Shown here in pieces: positions 9,603-20,400 of a stretch of 64,000 bases of DNA; the stretch's first letter is position 1; each line of letters begins with the position of its first letter. The stretch comes from Gyrodactylus bullatarudis. Taxonomy: Eukaryota > Platyhelminthes > Monogenea > Gyrodactylidea > Gyrodactylidae. Below the pieces are notes generated by a model, which was not told the DNA's origin, searched no databases, and saw only the letters and a program-made list of their open reading frames with translations. Where the stretch lies: assembly GCA_012064415.1 (NCBI GenBank), contig SSNU01000367.1, positions 124,001 to 188,000 on the forward strand, written 5' to 3'. The translations under genes were made by a program, and so were the position numbers.

Positions 9603-10487
9603 TTAATTAAAATCCATCCTTAATTTTTTTCTTCCTGGCCTCAAATTCTTTTCCTTCTTCAGAGAGGGTCTTCTCCTCTTTCTATTCTCAGGATATTCTT
9701 TCAAATTAGATGATGCTATATAATCAAGATCACAAACAAAAATATTATTGGAGTACATTAATTCAAGTGACTCCTTTCTGAATGCTTTGTTCACATAAGA
9801 TTTTATATCAGCATTCTCTGTGAAGACTACTGCTAATAAATTTACACACGGGTACTCAGTATATCGCATTTCCCCACATGAGCAGCACAAATTTTCAAGT
9901 TGAGCTACCCTTAGGAGGTCGGAGTCCCTTACATTATATACTCTGAGGTTTGTGACTTTGGAAACTTCTAATTTTCTTCCTGTAATTGATCATCAATAAT
10001 ATTGATGCCGGTTCAAAATTCTCACTGAATTTAAAACTAAATTCCTTCTTGTAGTCCTGGTAAAAACATGCTTTTTCCTCAATTTTTTGCAGACGATTGA
10101 ATAATAATTGTAAATTGCGTGGAATGGATGTAAATGACGTATTTTTCCGAATGCAGAATTTTCAGATTCAGCTATGTTGGAGGTAAGGTAGCCATAACGA
10201 CAAGTTGGGAAATACAAACTAATCCAATTCTTCATAGGAATGTTTGCTATATAGTCATGGGCCTCCTCATTAACTTCTTTAATCAGGTTCATTTGATGGA
10301 GAATATGTTCGGGAGTTTTTGATTTAGCGATAATCTATAAATTCTTATTCAAATTGATTTTGAATCTCCATTTGATATTTTGCCCAATATGAAATAGACA
10401 AAATGAATAATGGCATTTTGGAAGTTCAAACTCAACAGCTTTGATAAGACCTTTTTCTCTGTCTGACAATATTACAACATCAGGACG
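9603..10487 (-). pseudogene. Mutator-like (MULE) transposase, C-terminal half
   Basis: From 10487 the minus strand reads RPDVVILSDREKGLIKAVEF, then CHYSFCLFHIGQN, which is the MULE catalytic-domain region. A stop follows near 10340, then an open frame 10292-9993 with the YFPTCRYGYLTSNIAESENS motif typical of MULE proteins. After another stop, 9890-9603 carries a SWIM-type zinc finger (CCSCGEMRYTEYPCVNLLAV) and a basic tail (RKRRRP...RPGRKKLR). The family SWIM finger ends C-x-H; here the last ligand position is Asn, so the finger is probably broken. In-frame stops make this a dead copy. The N-terminal part is missing. Confidence 0.85.
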
Positions 10488-10552
10488 TTAATTGACTTTA
10501 ATAGAAAAGTTTAGATGATAGAATAAATATCTTCAATGCTCTTCAGACTCGG

Positions 10553-10905
10553 TTAGAAAAGCATGTTTTTACCGGGACTACAAGAAGGAATTTAGTTCTA
10601 AATTCAGTGAGAATTTTGAGCCGGCATCAATACTTTAACAGCGTTTTCCTTTTCTTTTAAGGAAAGCGTGAAATGAATTCAGTAGTTGGAACTAAGGTTC
10701 CTATAACAAAGAGTTAGGATATATAAATTAATCCAAATTTTTGCTAGATAATCATGATCCATTCATTAATTTCTTTGATTAGGTCCATTTGCTGAAGTAT
10801 ATGTTCGGAATTTTCCCCTTCAGCGACAATCCATAAGTTCTATTCAAACTGATTTTGAATCGTCGCTTAATGTTTTGCCAAAAATGAAATGAACTAAATG
10901 ATTTC
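10553..10905. pseudogene. Additional MULE fragments, one inverted
   Basis: 10553-10641 on the plus strand repeats, in inverted orientation, the 10001-10080 segment encoding HVFTRTTRRNLVLNSVRIL. 10680-10905 repeats, in the same orientation as the main copy but diverged, the 10180-10400 segment. So at least one more MULE copy was here and was rearranged. Neither piece is functional. Confidence 0.7.
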
Positions 10906-11174
10906 AACACATAAGTAGAGATGACGAGAAAAATATTTTCATACTCATTTGGTAAAAGTTAAAAAGCCAAGGGGTATATTTGACCATAAATTCTAGAAGC
11001 CATTAGTAGCCTATTATATTTGATTTTATTTGAAATCCGTCCACAGCAATAACTGGTGGTCTATGGTTGAATGTTGAATCCTTTTTCAAAATTTCCAAAA
11101 ACTTACTTTTTAAAGATTATACGAAAATTCTCAAAATTTGCTAAATTTAAATTACTACCATTACTACCTCAGCT

Positions 11175-11489
11175 AACAAACCTGTTCTTCTTTTGTCAAC
11201 GCTCCATACTAATTCTAAGGATAAAGAAGTAAAAACGGAGATGATAGCATACTATAACAGCACAAAGGGAGGAGTTGATACGTTGGATTTACTCATCATG
11301 AATTATTCATGTAGAAGAGCAACTAAACGATGGCCCTTGGCAGTGTTCTGGAATATGCTGGATATCGCAGCTTACAATGCTTACGTCTTATATAGTCTGA
11401 AATGGCCAGACAGCTTGAATGTGAAAAAATATTCTAGAAGAAAATTTTTAATTAGATTTATACATTTTGGTAGGATAATCTGGTCTTAG
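11175..11489 (+). pseudogene. piggyBac-type transposase fragment
   Basis: The frame reads KPVLLLSTLHTNSKDKEVKT, then YYNSTKGGVDTLDLLIMNYS, CRRATKRWPLAVFWNMLDIA and AYNAYVLYSLK, ending at TAG. The GGVD..D, RRWP and D.A..NAYVLY motifs are the late DDE-domain region of piggyBac (DDE_Tnp_1_7) proteins; the Asp in GGVDTLD is a conserved acidic residue there. No upstream catalytic part and no CRD zinc finger are visible, and no TTAA-flanked ends were found. This is a fragment only. Confidence 0.85.
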
Positions 11490-14043
11490 GCATCTTTCTA
11501 CAAACTAAATTCGCAAAATACATTTTTATCTGTGTTCTGTCCATAACCGTTGTCCACTGATGGGTTTAACGATTATCCCTGTTCTTAAATTACACAAGAA
11601 AAGAGAGAATTTTTTTAAATAGCCATAAAATTAGCCAATAAAATCAATACTGCAGATGGTATACCAGGGTAAATCCAATTATTACTACATTTCTTTATAG
11701 TGCTCTCTATATTTAAATAGGGATAATAGGTTATCCAAAAGGAAACTTTTCCAATTATAAAATATTACAGGCAACTACAATGTTATAATCTGTCAATCTG
11801 TCAGAAAAATCATCCTCTGATTAATATTCAGTAGCATTGGTAATAATATTTTTATTTGTTGTGAATAAATAACTTTAATTCCCAATGGCTTTCGTAAGAA
11901 GTGTCAGTTTATGCCAAAATTTGAGTTATCTTTTTTATCGCCCAAACGAATAGAGAATATGAAAATTATAATAGATAAGACACCAGAAAATTATTATTAA
12001 AATTGCCAAGCGAACCGTCATAGCGCGTCTAAATTAGATGTAGCTTCTCAAAAATAGTGGAGTGTATTTTTGAAGGTGTATAAGACAATTTCATACCCTC
12101 ATATACATTCATGATCATTGATCAATTAAATATGTAGTTAAAGACCTTGATTTATTCTACTCATTCCTAACAAGCTTGATTCAATTAAGATTCGTACCTA
12201 ATTTTTTATTAATTTTATGCACAGTTTTGGCATAAAACATAATCTTCAATAGAAACCTTCTATTAGACTGTGAATTAGAAGGCAAATAAAAAATAATTAG
12301 AATTTTCATTTTAGAAATCAGGTCAATGAGCACGGGTTATCGTGAGTGTGGCCTAGTTTGAAGATTTTTCATAGATAACCAAAACACTCAGCGTAGCGAC
12401 ATTCAAGATATGGTGGCAGCTGAATTTTCTCAAGATGATTTTCGATGTTTAAGCGACCAAAAACTATTCATAGCCCAGCTTAAATATCTTTGAGAGATCT
12501 TCTAAACTGTTCTCGTATCACAGAGAAGGTGACGATAAATAAATTTATAGAATCGTTCATTTAAATTCAAAGAAAGGCCGAAAATTGCTAGCTCAAAATT
12601 CAAAACATTAAAATTCAGAAATTGTAAAAAGCGCCTTATAATTAAGATTTCAATCATTCTCGAGTTGCTGAAGTAACCAATAAATTCATTTTAATATAAT
12701 TTTTAGACTTCAAGGAATAATTTTTGAGGTGTGAAACCATTCAAGTTTATAATCAAGATAAGCCAAGAGTTCATTATTCCATAAAAGCAGACTTCCAGCT
12801 GACTATAGTTCCCATGTCTTCTTCCTTCTCTACATTTTATCTTGATAATAAAAATAAATCCTTTCTCCCCATTTCTACACTTAAACTTCACACCTCTTCA
12901 TTACTGAATATGTCATCATGATCTTTTGAATTTCTTCAAGTTATTTTTAAAAATTACTTTCCCCTCTTACATTCACAATCAATCGCTTACTTTTACACAT
13001 TAAAACTAGTCCACGTGTGTACTTTATATGGTTTAATTAAAATTTATCAACATACACACGTTTCATAACAAAATTCTTACATTTGAACGAATCGTTTTCT
13101 GTTCAGCTTGATTGAAAAAAATTCCATCTAATAATGAAAGCGAATGTCAACCTTTTTGCAATCATAGAGGACTTTATAAAAATTTTAATGAAATTCAATC
13201 ATCAGATTGTATGAAGAACTCAAATCTTTCTTCAACTTACCTTATTTATTAAAATAAAGAACGTTTTCGACGATAGCCATTTTCAAATTTATGCCAAATT
13301 CCCTCGTTTTGATCTCAGTTTACTTTAATCTGATCAAATCTAATATAGCTTTTGATAAAAGACGGCCATAATTCTTGGATCCAAAAGCGTTGAGTACAAT
13401 ACACTGTATTAAAAAATGTATAAAAATCTCATAAAACTGAACTAGGACAACTTTCCACCTCCAAGATCCATAAATAATCAAACATTTAACATTCAGTCAT
13501 TATTACAGATAATAAATAAATAGATTTGTGATCAAAAACCCCATCTGTTGCCAAATTAGTGAAACCATCTGGAATTATTTTCTTCGTGTGATCCATGTTA
13601 TTCTCGAAAACATTTTACGTGATACGTATGAACGGTACAAAAATTGCCTTTTAAAATTGTAATCTTTTGTAATCAGATCCTCGCATCGGTGTAATTTTAT
13701 TTTAAATTACTTACCAGTAGATGGGAATTTCAATATACAGATAAATCAGATATAAAATACTGTCCTAGTAAATGTTTTTATCATCACATTTTAAGTAATT
13801 CGGCGAGAGAATTAATTTAAAACTTTCTTCGTTTAGCTATGGTATCGAAAGGGTTTTAAGTGAAGATTGTGATTTCTAGTTTTTTTTCATAGGGATCGAA
13901 AAATTTCTAGCTCTACTCTGATTTAATTATAGGGGTAATTTGAAGCAGAAAAATAAATACGTTCTGCCTCTGTTTTCATCCTTAATTTGGTATGCATAAC
14001 CTCACATTTGAGCAATCTTATTTTTATGCTCAAGGCGAAATTT
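11490..14043. other. No gene seen
   Basis: AT-rich sequence without a frame I can defend. Short open frames near 12.7-12.9 kb overlap on both strands and look random. Confidence 0.35.
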
Positions 14044-14334
14044 TTATCCTAAATAAGGCATTATTATTATTTCAACAAAAGTATACGCTTTATAAGTCTT
14101 AGAAATTGCTAATAATTCTCTCCTACATTTATCAAATATTGTATTATGTTCCCTTAGTTCATCTAGAAATAATTCTCTATATTTTAGACTAACAAGTTTG
14201 AATAGGGAAGTGAGTCCTCGAAGAAGACTCCTCATTTGATTTGATATTTCACGTGCGTTAATTAAAATTTTACAAAAATCATTAACTTTGCATCCAGAAG
14301 CTGAGAATGGTGATGTATTTTTTTCGAACTCCAT
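14044..14334 (-). CDS. Unassigned 96-codon open frame, possibly a terminal exon
   Basis: The frame starts at an ATG preceded in-phase by TGA and ends at TAG. Residues are Leu/Lys/Glu/Arg-rich and helical in character (SNQMRSLLRGLTSLFKLVSL, then KYRELFLDELREHN), unlike most chance frames in this AT-rich DNA. No domain recognised, and no splice partner found. It could equally be a chance frame. Confidence 0.25.
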   Translation of the reverse strand: MEFEKNTSPFSASGCKVNDFCKILINAREISNQMRSLLRGLTSLFKLVSLKYRELFLDELREHNTIFDKCRRELLAISKTYKAYTFVEIIIMPYLG

Positions 14335-16657
14335 TGATCACAAGTGCTTAATGAGATTATATAGGAATCCCCACTTTCTTTATACTAAATCAAGATCATA
14401 GAATTGAGTCGTTAACGAGGTATCTAGCCCTCTTATTGCATTCGGACTGACAAATACAGATTTGGCAAAATGTGAAACCAACCACAAGTATAGTTAATAA
14501 TCGAGTTATAAGTAGTCTTAAAAGTCTTTTTGGCTGTTTGAGGTCTATTTTCATTTCTATCCATATGAATGCTCAAGTTTTGAAAACTCGCCTGGTTTGA
14601 AAATTTATTGGGACCTTATATTGGTTATGTTGATTACACAATGTGTAATACACATTGTCAGACAAAGTCACAAGTTAATACTATCTCTATAAAACTATCT
14701 CCTTACCATAAATAAATTTTAGGCGCAAGAGGTCTCTTATTCCATTGGTCTGCAAATGTAACTTCTGCAATCTTGGTCGATTCAATTCATTCTTAAAATG
14801 CCAAGGATAGGAGCCACACCATGCATGAAGACTATGCGAGTCGTTACGAAATATGCATCGGAATTACAAGCTCAAAAACTGTTAATAGATCCCTTTGATT
14901 ATATTTATCAGAGAATAAATTTCAATTTTTCCTAATTTTCGTAATTAGGGTCCTTGAAAAAAGGGAATAATGTCCTATATTTTGATGCTCTAGTTATGAG
15001 TCAACCTGTAACTAATAACAAAAGAATGGAAGGGTTCAAATTTAAATTTTAACAGAGGTCACTTGTCTTAAAATACGCTTGTTTTCTCTATCCTCCCTAA
15101 TGAGAAACATAAAAGACAATATCAAAATATGGGCATTTCTCATTTTTTAAACTTTGAGCTTGAAATATTTTTTGACAGCAGTATTAATTCAATAAATATT
15201 CATTTTTCGAGTAAACATGATGAATTTTTTCTATGAATATCAGATAAAAAGTAGTTTTATTATTGAGTAGGTCGCATACTTGACGATCTCAGTAGTAAAA
15301 AGTTGATGAGACTTTGGAAAAGTTTGATTCCTATTAAATCTACTTTTACTTATATTACTTTCTCTAAATCAATAAATGAATTACAAGAAAAACAGACGGG
15401 TTGCCTTCCAAGTCATAGATATTTCTTATTTTCTTTCATGTCTCAAAAACATCATGTAGACAATAAATATGCCATTTTCTTAATGGAGGTAGACATTATC
15501 CCTAATCGTTTGAACATTATAGGAAAGCCAAATAATATTTCCTTATCATTAAATGTCGTAATTTTACTTGAAAGATGATGGTTTTATCATGTAATAATTT
15601 AATTATTCATTCAAAACCAAACATTATTGAAAAAAAAACCGGGTTAAAATTAATTTTTAATAACGCAATTACTCTAAAGTAACTAGATAAAATTATTAAA
15701 AATATTCTGTCTATTAGAACAGAAACGATATTGTAATTTAGATTTCGCTCAGCTCCATTGCTAAGATATAAGAGTCTCGAAATTAAACGAGAAAAAGTAG
15801 TCAAATTCATCCAATAATAACTCACTAACAATGTTGGAACATTTTTTTCTTTGTAAAATTTATGAGGACTATGGGTTGGTTCGACTTTCGCTGCTAATTT
15901 GTAAAGAAATACAAAAGATTTATTTGTAAAGAGAATAGCTTTATTATTTATTCAATAAAATCATTACATTTCCTCTAGGTTATTAAAATTTTTCACAAAT
16001 TCTTTCTCAATATTTTCGTATACACAGCTCCTTCGGAGAGTTGTTACACGAAGTCCATCATCCTCCAAACGTAACAACAAAAATCAGGTCTTGAGGATAT
16101 TCTTTTGATGGTTAGCTAAGGGAGTAGGGGAAACGGGTCGGGGAAGCATTTCATTCATTAGTTCCAGAGAGGGTGATCAAGAAAAAATATTTTTTTCCAT
16201 CATTGTTAGTACACGTGTAACTAATTATAATAATTATTATAACATAATAGCAATCTTGTGTGATGAAATTTAGCTTCATGATTATAAAATTATCAGAATG
16301 GGTATTGCCACCTTGAAAATGTACATTAACTAATAGATATCCTGGAAAAGAAAAAGTTTGGATGGAGTAAAATGATTAGATTTCTATTTACAAAAAGTAC
16401 AGATTTTTTCATCTAGAATCAAAGAAGACTGTTTTTAGACTATTAAGCTCTCTTCTGGTGATTTTATCATTGATTCATGAGGAGATCTCATGGGGTACAT
16501 TTCTAACAGAAATTTAGAGGTTCTTTTTGAAAAATAAAAAAAAACCAATTGACTAAAATTGAGCTGTTATTAAATCTAAAAATGTTTACCAAAAACAAAC
16601 TACACGATATTTTCTTTTCGGTTCATCTTGATCGTTTACCTTTTAATGGGGTTTACA
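14335..16657. other. No gene seen
   Basis: AT-rich spacer downstream of the innexin 3' end. Several short frames on both strands lack any recognisable motif. Confidence 0.35.
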
Positions 16658-16663
16658 TTTATT
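16658..16663 (-). other. Candidate poly(A) signal of the innexin gene
   Basis: AATAAA on the minus strand about 170 nt past the innexin stop codon. Such hexamers are common in AT-rich DNA, so this is only a candidate. Confidence 0.35.
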
Positions 16664-16835
16664 TTCACTTTGAAATAGTCAACGGGAATGATCAAGATCA
16701 TATTCAAGTTCTTTCTCAATAGCAACAGCAAAAGGGTCGCTCACAAAAAATTAAGATTATTTTCGGGAATATTCACGAAGCAGCAGTTATTTACCTTACA
16801 TTAATAATTATTAAAATGAGAACATAGAATATTTT

Positions 16836-17481
16836 CTAAACTATATCATCAGAATTATTGTCTTCCTTTGACTTTTTAGCCTTTTGGCCTAGTATTTGAG
16901 TTGAAGGGAAGTCTAGGGAGCTTTGAATATTACCATTCAGTTGGTTTGGTGATGAAACAACTTGCTGGGCTTGCTGTATGAAAGAAGGAGGTCGATGTTG
17001 GGATAACTGACGGATGGGCTGTCGAACTGATCCATCATCTCCGTAACGGTGACGACCTCTAGGACCTGCTTTTGTGGACTGTGTGTAACCGATAGCACTT
17101 CCATTTGTAAGATTATTGTTATTTTGAGAGTTTATTCGATTGAAGCTGTACCATAATTCACTGGCCAAATCGCCAGCCAAAAGTTCTCCACAATTGGTCG
17201 AAATGAGTCTGAGTAGGAAAACACCATCAGCACAAAGATAGTGATCAACAAAGGCTCTCACAACAACTTTTTCTACAGGGGATTTCGGGTCGTTTAGAGC
17301 ATTCATCATTTTTAGGTATTTTCTGATGAATTTCAACCGACTGTTTGCCCATAGCATTCTCTTTAGCCAAACGATTATTGAGAACACGTTAATAAGGACC
17401 AGGGCGACATGCCAAAACCAAAGGAAAATGTATATCTTTTCCAAGAATAGGTTTAACGGGAGAACACACTGAAGTTCGTAG
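16836..17481 (-). CDS. inx: Innexin coding exon 5 (TM4 and C-terminal tail)
   Basis: 646 nt from acceptor TTTCATTAG after a 75-nt intron. Reads YELQCVLPLNLFLEKIYIFL then WFWHV (TM4), a conserved-looking membrane-proximal domain (VDHYLCADGVFLLRLISTNC), then a Gln/Asn/Ser-rich tail ending SDDIV. A nearer CAG acceptor would give an early stop, so ATTAG is preferred. The C-terminal D-I-V could fit a PDZ-binding end; untested. Confidence 0.92.
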
Positions 17482-20400
17482 CTAATGAAATATTATTATT
17501 ATTTTCAATATATACTTTATAGTAGTTTCGTTATTAGAAAAATAAATAAAACTTACTGATCGTTTGCTCCTAGCTTTTTAGTTTGCAATGAACAAAATGT
17601 CACTCTGGGAAAGTGTCCTGATGCATTCCAGTGTTTATTGTTGAGTAAATCCTTTAGGATGCTGAATCCATAAAAGGAGGTATTCGCTCCAATAAAAGAT
17701 TCCATCAGATAAATTTGGGTAACTGCATTCATGAGGTATGCCATTTTCACCATCATATACAAAGAAAGAAGGAAATTTCCATAACTTCGTCCAATTCCAA
17801 AGCCCGGGCTTACATCTCCTTTATTACGATAGGTCTTTTCGATTTGCTTCTCTTTCTCGCTCACGGTGTTACCGTTGCTATTAACTTTCTTCTTGTAATC
17901 ATTACTATGTTCAAGGCAGCATAACTTGATGATAATCTGTTTGCATAAAGATTCCTTTGGTTCATGGTGATGTTGTTTACGATTTTTATTATTTGATACT
18001 AGTCCAGTATTAGACTGGGGTGAGGGTACATTGTTAGCATTCTTGTTTGGTGTTGCTGCATCTGAGTAGCCGTGAAATGATTGATTTGTGAATGATGAAT
18101 TATCGGTAAGTTTATGATTCTCAGTGGATGACTGAGAGTTGAGGTTGCCAATGATTGGAGGCGGTGGAGCAATTCCTTTCTTCGCTCTCAAAGTGCCATT
18201 GTTTCCATCAAACAAGGATGATTGATTCATCTGCTTAAATACAGCGGAATGAGAAATAAAAATCAATTGGCAATCAACAACTTCTTTGAATTAGCATTTC
18301 CCTAGTTATTCAAACTCATGAGCCTCAAAAAAACTATGGAATAAACTTTATATTAACTGACTGTACTGTGGTAAATAAAAAAAAACAGCATTTAAGAAAA
18401 GACGTTCTCAAAATAGATATTAATAAGGCACTAGAGTGGGTCCCTAATTTTTAATTTTGAAAACTAAAAAAGTCACTCGAGTTTTCATACCAACTTAGAC
18501 ATGTAGATTAAGGAAATAAAAGTTGAAAAATTTTCATATGCTTCTGAAAGCTTTTAGAATTCTTGACCTTTGGATATCATAGGTAGGTAGTATAAATTGA
18601 TTATTAGTAATTTGATTTATCAGACAATTGCGTTTATTTAAAACGATTACAGTATTTAAACCAAAATATTCAGCTTCAGCTTTCAAGATTAATAAGAGTC
18701 TTCACAATTTTTTCAAATGTCACAGGAATCATTGTTTTACTCTGAAATTATTGTAAAACGTTTTTCATTATGAATTTTGACGTTTTTGTATTCTCTTGGA
18801 TAACAAGAGAAATCGTGTTACTTTCTTAAGACTCATGAAGGGACCCACCCTATTTGACACAAACATTTTAATGAGGCGTACATACAACTTCAACTAATGA
18901 TTCAGTGCAGGCAAAGTTCTTTTGAACTCTTCTAACCAACGTCTTTGATAAAGCTCCTATAGTATTGGCAATAATTTCCATGTTTGAATTTTTTAGTTTC
19001 TAGCCTTTATTTAGAGTTCTTGATTAAATACTTGTGATTTATTAAAAAAAGGAATATACAGACAGAACGGAATTTGTAAGATACATTAGAATAAACTTTG
19101 AATGTCAAATTCACACGCAATCGTAAATGAAAAAAGAAAAATACAAAACCTCTCGACTACTTTCTAGAATGATAGAGTAGTTGAACTACACTTTACTTTG
19201 TTTGAAACCAAGTTTATTTATGTGTGTGTTTTAAAATATCAAGTACACACGCTAAGGGGTGACAGCCACCTCCACATGAGTTTACGTAATTGGAAAAGTA
19301 TAGATGCCGATGATGGATAGATATCCTATTCCCCCTCCCTCCCCTTTGATTCCTAATGAACAATGAACTCTTTGTAATTGTAAAGCATTTTAATTGCGAT
19401 TTTTCACAGAGTGGAAATTTCATTAAATGTGATACCCTTCAATTTATTTTGTCTTTGGAGATCAGAAAAATAATAAATTTTATCCCTCACCGACACAGAA
19501 AAACTCTTGAATGTGGTTTTTGTGAAGATGATTGAACATTTTTCAAACAAAAACATTATTATGTATAACCTTATTTTTTTAATAATAGCAATAATAAAAT
19601 TTGAAAGAAACAATAGAGGAAATGCTCTTGAAATATAATGCAGTTATATTTTTATTTGTTTCTCAAGATGCTTTCTGAATGAGCTAAAAACTGTCATATG
19701 AATGGGCTTGATAAAAGTTGATTCAAGATAATTTCGCTGAAATAAAATCATTTATTTTAGCAATACCATGCCTGTAAGCGTATAGGTTAAATAATTTGGG
19801 CAAGTTTACAGATACACCAGAAAACCTTTTGTGTTTACTATAGCTCAGAATACAACATGACTATTTATTTCTAATCCAGATTCATCTAGGTCATCTAACG
19901 AGTTTTTAACTCTTTTGCGTCTAAGTAGCATTTAGGACTGTTCATTTCTGTTGAATTTAAATAAACCATTATCTTAATTATTATGTTTTTGGGCTTGTTC
20001 TTAACCAGTTGAACTCTATCTATACACTGGATCAATGAATTTGAGAGATAGTCATAAATCGCTAAAACGAGTTAAAGTTTCATCTTCCTTTATATATGGA
20101 ATGCCAAATAAGGGATAGAGCCAGATCTTTAAGATAGAAGAATAAAATTTTTGATTGAAGGACTAATGGTAGCTCTTTTCTACCCTGTTTCTAATAGAGA
20201 TACACATTTTGTTTTGCAAGAAAGACAGAAACAAAACTTACAGCTGATAAAATCTTTTTAGATTTATTCTCATTCACTGATGTTTCTTCAAATGATGACT
20301 GATAACGTCCATTGATAAGTTGGACATCTGACTGATTTAGATGTTGTTGAGCTGCATTTGCTTTGGCCTGGGCTTGTAGAGCCAACTTCCGTCTGTGATT

